Shown here piece after piece: positions 56,993 to 64,000 of a DNA stretch of 64,000 bases (the stretch's first letter is position 1; every line of letters starts with the position of its first letter). The translations under genes and the position numbers were made by a program. The stretch comes from Macrocybe gigantea (Eukaryota > Basidiomycota > Agaricomycetes > Agaricales > Callistosporiaceae): the NCBI GenBank assembly GCA_011319805.1, contig SJRY01000225.1, positions 1 to 64,000 of the forward strand, in the 5' to 3' direction. The notes beneath the pieces were generated by a model that was given only the letters and a program-made list of their open reading frames with translations, had not been told where the DNA came from and made no database searches.

Positions 56993-57436
56993 CAGCAAGT
57001 GCCTGCTCAAGAGATGCATGGTAAGCCTTGACAGAGTCTTCATCTTTGCCAAGAAGCTTATGGATCTCAAGGTAGCTGCTGAATTCATCAACAAGCCACC
57101 TGCCTGGATTATTCGCATCTGTGAAATAGTCTGTGGATAAAAAGTTTGGTGGTTTAAGATTCACCAAGTCCTTGAGGAGGGACTTGAGCATATTGCGCTG
57201 CCTGTCTGATAAGGAGGCCAGATTCTTATACCCAGAAGAATCACTTCCCGCACTAGGCAGGGTAGTAAGAGACCTAAAAGCATGTCTCAAGTTGGAATTC
57301 ACCAGACAAGCAGAGGACCTGACTTTCAGATATTTGATAAACCTGGCGATGGATTCGACACAGGCCATCATTTCAGCCACACCCTCCGGAGTGGTGCAGA
57401 ACTGACTAGGCCTAGCAGACAAGTGAGGACAAGCAC

Positions 57437-57664
57437 GTGTTAAACAGAAAAGATGTTCTGATTGGGAATTGAACCCAGAACCTCCTGGACATATACCAGT
57501 AGCTGTACCACTGAGCTATCAGGCCTGATGGATCAACTTAGAAGTTGTATTTACAACCACCTCATCCTATATACCTTCACCCTGAGACACTATTTGGTCT
57601 AGGTTCTTTGGTATCTTTGATATTAGTGGAGACAACAATATGCCTGAATACATACAATCTAACA
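57437..57664 (-). mobile_element. Second copy of the tRNA-like SINE unit
   Basis: Reverse complement of 33,536-33,761, including the tRNA-like part at 57,455-57,525 with the same TATATGT loop and TCTTTT terminator, but more mismatches in the acceptor and T stems. It sits between pieces of LINE sequence (a short LINE 3' scrap at about 57,668-57,702 follows). Confidence 0.75.
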
Positions 57665-57704
57665 AAAAGCACCTGCCACCTTATTCGACGTTAGGTACTT
57701 GATG

Positions 57705-57914
57705 TGTTAGAACTAGGCACAAAGAACACTCTGGATGAGCCTTAGAACCTAGAAGTCCTGAGTGAGAACACTAGGGACTTCAAGGTACTCTGTGCTACCT
57801 ATATATATATATAGAAGACTGTGTGCATAGCCATAGACTGCGCATTGCTATGGGCACAGTTGTAGGCTATGCACTGCTGCAGACACAGCCATTTACTGCA
57901 CATTACTGCACATA
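57705..57914 (+). repeat. Truncated family-C LTR
   Basis: TGTTAGAACTAGGCACAAAG... homologous to 30,424-30,664, including three to four 29-bp repeat units and a TATATATATATAG run. Cut at 57,914 by chromovirus copy G. Confidence 0.88.
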
Positions 57915-58233
57915 TGTTAGGCTAGACGAATCTTAAAGGACTCGGGCAGACTAAGTGCGAGAGTGGTTTAAGACGATGGCAAATGGAATATTAAGCCTAG
58001 CGCTACTGGTACATCTGGGAATCCTTATATACGTTACAGTACTCGAGCACGGACCACGAACTGCGCAAATGCTGTGGACTGCGGATGAGTAAGACTAAGG
58101 AGGAGATGACTCGGAGTGACTAGGGAAGTGGAATGACTCGATGGCTGTGCACTGTGCAGTGTGATAGGGGATAAGGGATGGAGGAGAGATAAGATAAGAA
58201 ATTGAATAGTCCTTTTGGGCGGCGTCTGTAACA
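57915..58233 (-). repeat. 3' LTR of copy G
   Basis: 319 bp, + strand TGTTAGGCTAGACG...GTCTGTAACA. Several small indels relative to the other LTRs, such as CTTAAAGG for CTCAGAAGG. Confidence 0.95.
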
Positions 58234-58271
58234 TCACCCTCTCTTTAGATTCGCGTCCTCGCGAAAAGACC

Positions 58272-58670
58272 TTAGTCCAGCTGTCCCCACCCATTATTGG
58301 TCTCCCAGGTGGTTGCGGCACGCGGGGCCCACGTATGAATGAGCTCTTCGTTATAGGAGCGGATGTGGTGGAGCGTGGTGGCGAGGAGTTTAAGTCGCCG
58401 GTTCTCTGTGCGAAGCATTTCCATTGCCTCGCGAAGCGCGATACGTTCAGCTGCTGTGGGACCGGTCCCATCGGGGGTTCGTCCAGTCCAAAGGTGTGTG
58501 CGGACGGTCATAACATAGCGCAGATATGCGCCGAGTGTGATGGCGAGGGGGTCCATGTAGTCGCTAGCATTGAGAATCCTTGCCAGATTCTCAAGGTCGC
58601 TGGGGCGGTTGGGGGTAGGTGCACGGCTGTCCTCGCTGCTGTCGATGCTGATGGGGGCGTTGGTGGTCAT
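58272..58670 (-). CDS. ORF3, intact 132-codon post-pol protein
   Basis: Uninterrupted from the ATG of the ATGA overlap (58,667-58,670) to TAA. Differs from the 19,316-19,714 product at about six residues (for example G14D, M50L). Hydrophilic, no membrane segment, predicted coiled-coil-like LREAMEMLRTENRRLKLL. Unknown function. Confidence 0.78.
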   Translation of the reverse strand: MTTNAPISIDSSEDSRAPTPNRPSDLENLARILNASDYMDPLAITLGAYLRYVMTVRTHLWTGRTPDGTGPTAAERIALREAMEMLRTENRRLKLLATTLHHIRSYNEELIHTWAPRAATTWETNNGWGQLD

Positions 58671-61600
58671 GATGTGCGATTTTTGGTCTTCTTTCCTCTA
58701 GTCATGGTCCTTTTATCCTGGTTCGTAGTCTTTTTTAGGAAACGGTCCAGAGCTTGCTGCGCATTTCCCAGTTCCTTCTCTTTGATCCATGTGTTTTCCT
58801 CGTGCCCGTACCCTTTCCATTTGACCAGGAATAGTGTTCCTCTTCCTTGTTTCTTTCTTTTTAGAATTTCTTCTACCTCGTACTCTTCTTCATCATTTAT
58901 GATTTCAGGGGGTGGCGGTGATGGTCGCTCTTGTATCTTGAAACGGGGTCCTTTGTAGGGTGTGAGTAGCATTTCGTTGAACACAGGGTGTATCAGCTGC
59001 CATGATGCTGGGAGTTCTAGGCGATATGCTGAGGCGCCTTTCTTTTCGATCACCTTGAACGGTCCGTATCGGAGTGCCGATAACTTCTTTGATGGTCGAT
59101 TGACTGTGATATTGGTGGCTTCGAGCCATACCCTATCTCCTTTCTTGTATTCACGGGCCGATTTTCGTCTCGCATCGTAATTGTCTTTGGCCCGTGTCTG
59201 CGCATACTGCAGCGCAGCATTTGCTTCTTTCCGCATTTGGTCCATTTTTTCGATGAAGTTCTTTGCTGCGGGATTGTTCCCTTCTGCTGTCTGTGGTTCT
59301 CCCTTCCAGGGGTGCATTCCGTAGTTGAGGTAGAATGGCGTTTCCTTCGTTCCCTGGTGTGTTTTGTCATTGTATTGATACTCTGCGATTGCTATCCATT
59401 CCGCCCAATCGTCCTGTAGGTTGTTCATGAAGCTTCTGAGGAAAGCTTCCGTCTCCTGATGGGATCGTTCCGCCTGTCCATCTGTCTGTGGATGATAGGC
59501 CATTGATAGGTTTTGCTTTGTTCCAAGCAGTTTTAGAAGCGCTGTCATGAATCGTGCTGCAAATTGGGGTCCTCGGTCGCTGATGATCTTTCGTGGGATT
59601 CCATGAAGTCGCCACACATTGTCTCGGTATAGTCGTGCGAGGCCTTCTGCTGTGAGTTCAGTGTTTGTAGGAATCAGGTGGATCATCTTGGTCAGGCGGT
59701 CTGTGACTGCGGCGATGGCATTAAAGCCGTTCGAGTTGGGTAGCGGTCCTATGAGATCTACTCCAATATCTTCCCATGGCTGTTGCGGAATCTCATGCGG
59801 GTGTAGTGGCGCATGTTTCTTTTGTCGAATGATTTTGTTTCTTTGACATGTTTCGCATCCATTAACATATTTTTTGATGTCTGTTAGCATTGATGGCCAC
59901 CAGTAGGTGCGGTTTATGAGTTCGTGCATACGATATTGTCCTGGATGCCCTCCAATGGGAGTGTCGTGGTGTTCAAACATGATGTCTTCCTTTAGTTTGT
60001 TGTCTGGAGGGATGTAGATTTTCCCTCCTGCGTATACGATGTGGTCTTCCTCTGTGAACCAGTGCGGTTTTTCCTTCAGTCCTGTTGTTACGATCGTTTC
60101 TCTTCGTGCACATTGTCGAATTTGTTCTATTCTTGGGGATTCGATCATCGTGATCCCCCTTGTCCGTATTGTTTCGTTATTTTCTGTTTCCCCTTTTTGC
60201 AGGTGTTCGTCCTCGAACATCATAAATTCGAAGTCTCGTTCATTATTCTCTTCCAGATGTCGGATGAATGCGGCTTCTTTGATCATTTGTATGTCATCCT
60301 TTTCTGCTAGGTTTTCTTCGTATCCTGCCATTCGTGATAAGACGTCTGCTTTTCCGTTCGCTTTTCCTGGTACGTGTCATAGTTCATAGTCGTATTCTTG
60401 TAATTTCAGGTACCAGCCAATCTGTCTCGAATTGAGTCGCTGCGGCTTCCGGAAGTATGATAGGTTTTGTGATCTGTCAATATTTCGAACTTCTCTCGAG
60501 CTTCGAGGAGGTATTGTCTCCATGTCTTTAGTGCGACCATTATCGCAAGAAGTTCCTTGTCATAGATTTCGTAGTTTTGTTCTGCTGGGGTCATGCATCT
60601 CGAAATGAATGCGATCGGATGCCATAGTCCTTTCTGCTGCTGTGATAGTACCGCTCCAATGGCATATCCTGAGGCGTCCGTTTCGACTCGGAATTTTCCT
60701 TCTGTCTGTGGTAATGCTAGGATGGGTGCTGAGGTTATATGTCGGATCAGTTCTTTGAAAGCGCTTTGTTGCTTGTCTGTCCACTGGAATGTTTTGTTCC
60801 CCGTCAACTCCGTCAGGGGTTTAGCAACCTTTGCATATCCCTTGATGAATTGTCAGTAAAAGTTCGTGAATCCCAAGAACTTTTGTAGTTCTTTCTTCGT
60901 CTTTGGGTTGGCCAGGATTGTACGGCTGTGATCTTTTCTGGTTCCATTTCTACCTTCCCTTCTCCTACGATGTATCCTAGTACTGGGACTTTCGATGATT
61001 CCCAGATGCATTTCAGTCCTTTGATGAATAGGTCGTTCTTGTTCAGTATTTCCATGACTTCTATGGTGTTCTTTTGAAGTTCCTCTCGTGTTCGTCCGAT
61101 GATTATGATGTCGTCCATATAGATTATGCACACTCTTCTTCGTATTTGGTCTTGGAAGAGGCTCGCCATCATTCGGCTGAAAGTGCCTGGTGCGTTGCAC
61201 TGCCCAAAATACATGACTGTCGGTTCGAAGAGTCCTCTTGCTGTTAGGAAGGCTGCTTTCCATTCGTCCCCTTTCCGGATGCGCACGTTATTGTATCCCC
61301 AGATGATATCGATCTTGCTAAAGTACTTTGCTCCTTGTAGTACGTCAAGGAGCTCACTGATGCGTGGTAGTGGGAATTTGTCTTTGACCGTGTATTTGTT
61401 TATCTCCCGGTAATCTTGGATGAGTCGTTTGCTTCCGTCCTTCTTGTTGCGAAAGAAGCAGGGTGCTGCGTAAGGTGATTTCGATGGGCGTATTTTTCCT
61501 GTTCGTAATCCTTCTTCGACGAAGGCATCTAGTTCCTCTAGTTCTTTCTGTGTCATCGGATAAACCTTGCTCGGTATCGTTTTGGGTGCATCTTTCGTTA

Positions 61601-62312
61601 AGTTTATTTCATGGTCCCATTCTTTGTGGTCTGGTAAGCGATCAAAGTTCTTCTCCTTGAAGAGGTGTTTGAATCTGATCAGATATGGGGGTATCTGGGT
61701 TCCTGTCTTGTCGCTGGCTGTGGTTTTCGCTGATTCGGCCACCTTCTGTATCTTAATCGTCTGGTGGTTTATTTTGCACGTTTTAGGGCATCTGTCGAAG
61801 ACAACTTCTCCTGTCCTCCATTTGATTGTTGGGTTGTGGTAGACAAGCCAATCATGTCCTAGTAGCATGTCCGTTTTTCCGATGTCGAGTACGATGGCTT
61901 CCATGTGCTCCTTGTGTCCTTTAATGTCGATGTGGACTTCCGCTACTCGATCTGCTGTTTTCTGGCGGTTGGGTGATCCATCTGCATTTATGATTTGAAT
62001 CTTCTTGATTCGTCGTGTCTTTAGTCCTGTTTTTTCTACTATGGCGGTATTGATGCAGGTCCTGTCTGCTCCGCTATCCACTTCTGGTGTTATCGTTGCT
62101 ATTCCTTTTCGCGTTCGTATCTTCGCTGGTACTGCGAGTTCTTTTCTTTTCGGTGGTCTATCACCTCGGATGGTTCTTCTTGGTGCTTCAGGTCGCTTTG
62201 CAGGAATGGTGTATTTCAGAGTATGGGATGATCTACATCCGGTATCGAAGCGAGTCTGTTTCAGCTGTATGGGTCGCGATTTAGCACCTCTTAGTCGGAC
62301 CCTTCGACAAAA
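58667..62312 (-). pseudogene. pol: pol, copy G
   Basis: Protease DSGADRTCINTAIV about 62,075, DMLLGHDWL about 61,870, RT YMDD about 61,115, RNase H DASGYAIGAVL about 60,680, integrase HHDTPIGGHPGQYRM about 59,970, ISDRGPQFAARFM about 59,570, YHPQTDGQAERSHQE about 59,490, chromodomain TLFLVKWKGYGHEENTW about 58,830. Lesions: TGA near 60,380, a one-base deletion near 60,465, TGA near 60,852 (FYRRF to FY-stop-QF) and a one-base deletion near 60,905. The 554-codon integrase-chromodomain part is open. Confidence 0.94.
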
Positions 62313-63412
62313 CCCTCTTTGTCAGAGCTTTCTTCATCCTTGTCTTCTTCGTCTTCTTCTCCTTCTTCTTTTACTTCTCTGACTCGGGATTTTCCCTTCT
62401 TCTTCTTCTTGCAGTTTCGTGCGTAGTGTCCTTTCAAGCCGCAATTGAAACATGTGACGTTTGCTGCTCCTTTCCGTGGTTCCAGACAGTTTCGTGAAAG
62501 GTGTCCTGGCTTATTGCAATTGAAGCAATTGTTGCTTCGTACTTTGTCGACCTCCATGGCCTGTCCTGCTCCTCGGCTCGAGTTCCCAGGTTTGCGTTGG
62601 TTGTTTGTGAACTCTCCCCTCATTACATTCCTATGTTCATCAATGTTTCGCCCGATCGCTCGAACTGTCTTGATATATTCGTCTCCATCTGTTGGGAGTA
62701 CAGAGATCGAGTGTACAGCTTCTGCTGTCCTCCGGTTTAAACTCTTCTCGAGTAGGAAGCGAGGTGCTGTTCCTGTCATTCCCGCTTTTCCTGCGAGGTC
62801 TACGAATTCATCTAGGAATTCGTCAATGGGTCGGTTTCCTTGTCTGATGTTGAATAGTTTGCTTCCTGCTTGCGATGGTGACATGACATTGCTGAACCGT
62901 GTTTCTATTTCGGTCACGAAATCGGCCCATGTGCTTTGATTAGTCGTGGTGTCAATTTTCTTTGACGCCCAGTGGGCTCCTGGTCCGTCGGTCATCCTGG
63001 ATAGTACTGCTCCAATCTTCTGTACATCGGTGAGGTCTCCATGTGCGGTTATGTAGAGTTTCATCTTCCTCCACCAAATGTCGAAAGCTGTTCGATCTCC
63101 TGTGAAGGATTTCGGATCGGCGATAATTCCCTTGTATTCTGTCGTCATTGTCTGCGGAATCTCTTCGTTGTTGTCTTGGTCTTGGTCTTCCTGTACTTGG
63201 GCCTGTTGTGCTTGGGTCTGCTGTTCTTGAATCTGCTTTTGTCTTCGTTCTTCTCTTTGTTCTTTCCAGTAATCTAGGTCAATTCCTGCGATCCTACAGG
63301 CCTGTTCAAAATCGGCCCACTCTGCGGCGGTTGGTCCGTCTGTCTTTGGTAGTCTCTTTCGCTCCCTCCACCAATAGTATTCGTTCCAGTCGCTGTCGCT
63401 TACTTTCGCCAC
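62291..63412 (-). CDS. gag: gag, copy G (open, 373 codons)
   Basis: The only fully open gag in the window. Starts GTG GCG AAA GTA AGC in frame with and seven codons after the ORF0 TAA; there is no ATG before MTTEYKGII at codon 89. Parts: aromatic N-terminal segment (DWNEYYWW), Gln-rich helix, capsid (SFTGDRTAFDIWWRKMKLYI ... LFNIRQGNRPIDEFLDEFVD), two knuckles [14 protein letters not shown] and [14 protein letters not shown], basic KKKKKGKSR, then an acidic tail. Slippery GGGTTTT at 62,309-62,315, with the stop 15 nt later. Confidence 0.9.
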   Translation of the reverse strand: MAKVSDSDWNEYYWWRERKRLPKTDGPTAAEWADFEQACRIAGIDLDYWKEQREERRQKQIQEQQTQAQQAQVQEDQDQDNNEEIPQTMTTEYKGIIADPKSFTGDRTAFDIWWRKMKLYITAHGDLTDVQKIGAVLSRMTDGPGAHWASKKIDTTTNQSTWADFVTEIETRFSNVMSPSQAGSKLFNIRQGNRPIDEFLDEFVDLAGKAGMTGTAPRFLLEKSLNRRTAEAVHSISVLPTDGDEYIKTVRAIGRNIDEHRNVMRGEFTNNQRKPGNSSRGAGQAMEVDKVRSNNCFNCNKPGHLSRNCLEPRKGAANVTCFNCGLKGHYARNCKKKKKGKSRVREVKEEGEEDEEDKDEESSDKEGFVEGSD

Positions 63413-63430
63413 GGTGGTGCGATTTCCTTC

Positions 63431-64000
63431 TTATGCTGTACTTCGGCGAGTTGGTCTTCTGAAGGGGTTTGGTAATTTCGTTCCTATGTGCCCCTGACTT
63501 TGGTGTCGCTCTCGTTGATTCTGTCGTACGCTCTGTGCATCGTGTCCTCTCTGTATTAGTATGTCCTCTTCTTGTACCCGACGATTGTAGTTTTCAATCT
63601 GCTGTTGTCTGAAGTTTCGGGCTTGTGTTCGTTCCTCTCTTGTCTTTTTGCAGATCGGTTCGTCCTCTTCTTCGGCAGGAAGATTCTGGTCTGACCACAG
63701 CTCTTCTAGGCTTATCCCGTATTCTCCTTCTAGTAAGAGTTCTGTAATGAGTTGTGCTGCTCCGTCACTGAAAATCTCAGTGGGTTCGTCTGTGGTGGTG
63801 AAGGCAAACTCTCTCAGGAATGCCTGTTCTTCTTCGTCGCTACTTGGTGTAGGCGTACACTCCCTCTTTCGTTTGTTCGAATTGCTAGTGTCTCTGCGGT
63901 TGGCGTGGACTGTCTCTGCGAATGGCGTGGACTGCAATGTGTAATCTACTTCTCTGAGCCAGGTGCTCTCGTCGCTCGTGCTAGTGCTTGCTGGGTCGGC
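63431..64000 (-). CDS. ORF0, copy G (open to window end)
   Basis: Open for the whole 190 codons in the window, ending TAA 63,431-63,433. No in-frame ATG is seen, and the codon that is ATG in the young copy is ACG. High conservation with the other copies over a long frame supports coding. Charged, with basic NKRKREC, acidic DEEEQAF and a C-terminal basic Pro/Arg end (PNPFRRPTRRSTA). Confidence 0.6.
   Translation of the reverse strand, partial: ADPASTSTSDESTWLREVDYTLQSTPFAETVHANRRDTSNSNKRKRECTPTPSSDEEEQAFLREFAFTTTDEPTEIFSDGAAQLITELLLEGEYGISLEELWSDQNLPAEEEDEPICKKTREERTQARNFRQQQIENYNRRVQEEDILIQRGHDAQSVRQNQRERHQSQGHIGTKLPNPFRRPTRRSTA

Larger units (their letters stand above)
55330..57422 (-). pseudogene. 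LINE copy 3 ORF2 C-terminal part
   Basis: Minus strand: FCTTPEGVAEMMACVESIAR, LKDLVNLKPPNFLSTDYFTD up to about 57,010, then after the SINE SSNSAIAMKADVL and NDSELIGLHMSIQ (RNase H, about 56,050-56,190), and HPLYTMDALCKEVD-like and Cys/His regions to 55,330. Stops and frameshifts throughout. Confidence 0.85.
54867..57436 (-). mobile_element. LINE copy 3, split by a SINE
   Basis: T-run at about 54,868-54,886 is its poly-A. 3' UTR to about 55,330, ORF2 C-terminus, RNase H and the region before it up to about 57,422. The SINE at 56,230-56,992 interrupts it with a 16-bp target duplication. 5' truncated. Confidence 0.9.
57915..64000 (-). mobile_element. Chromovirus family A, copy G (5' end outside window)
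   Basis: Minus-strand copy with 3' LTR (57,915-58,233), polypurine tract, intact ORF3, pol, gag and ORF0. The window ends before the PBS and 5' LTR. It has the fewest nonsense changes in pol and an intact gag, and belongs to the copy A subfamily. Confidence 0.96.

Overview
The window looks like a transposon-packed segment of a fungal genome, most likely a basidiomycete of the Agaricomycetes. The evidence is the combination of chromodomain Ty3/gypsy elements (chromoviruses), Tad1-like LINEs with RNase H, a Helitron whose rep-helicase gene has short spliceosomal introns, a KDZ-transposase (CxC2) remnant, and introns of 50-60 bp. I see no intact host gene. The only host-type locus is a broken intron-containing pseudogene at 30.3-31.6 kb.

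Layout. 1-4,631: 5'-truncated copy (copy A) of the dominant chromovirus family, + strand, with no LTR in the window. 4,632-8,168: 3' half plus LTR of a second chromovirus family (family B). 8,169-9,286: non-coding with a hairpin. 9,287-11,107: a broken LTR hit by another family-A copy (copy C, - strand). 11,107-12,830: AT-rich, with two unrecognised coding scraps, one J-domain-like. 12,830-28,785: a nest in which an old family-A copy (pieces D and E) is split by a LINE, which is itself split by a short LINE 3' fragment (15-bp TSD) and by a young family-A copy with two LTRs that look identical (18,959-25,471). 28,786-33,346: KDZ remnant, the multi-exon pseudogene split by a solo LTR with a perfect 5-bp TSD, a Tc1/mariner-type MITE, and a family-B solo LTR. 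33,347-36,525: LINE copy 2 and two tRNA-like SINE pieces. 36,526-48,885: complete family-A copy F with a perfect 5-bp TSD and a 5.8-kb Helitron inserted in the TATA box of its 5' LTR. 48,886-57,914: SINE, LINE, LTR and gag fragments. 57,915-64,000: family-A copy G, running off the right end.

The most interesting system is the family-A chromovirus. Comparing its copies suggests an unusual expression plan: (1) self-primed reverse transcription, because an 11-nt PBS is exactly complementary to a site about 33 nt after the LTR TATA box; (2) an upstream reading frame (ORF0) without a conserved AUG, ending in a conserved TAA, with gag continuing in the same frame seven codons later from a GTG; (3) a canonical -1 slippery heptamer GGGTTTT joining gag to pol; (4) an ATGA stop/start overlap leading from pol into a third ORF of 132 codons (ORF3) with no family I recognise. 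All copies carry lesions, mostly CGA to TGA nonsense changes expected from CpG decay, plus single-base deletions. The single-base deletions are most numerous in the copy whose LTRs are identical, which raises the question of consensus errors.

A second theme is LINE-SINE partnership: a roughly 760-bp SINE with a tRNA-Ser-like head shares its last ~80 bp with the 3' end of the local LINE.
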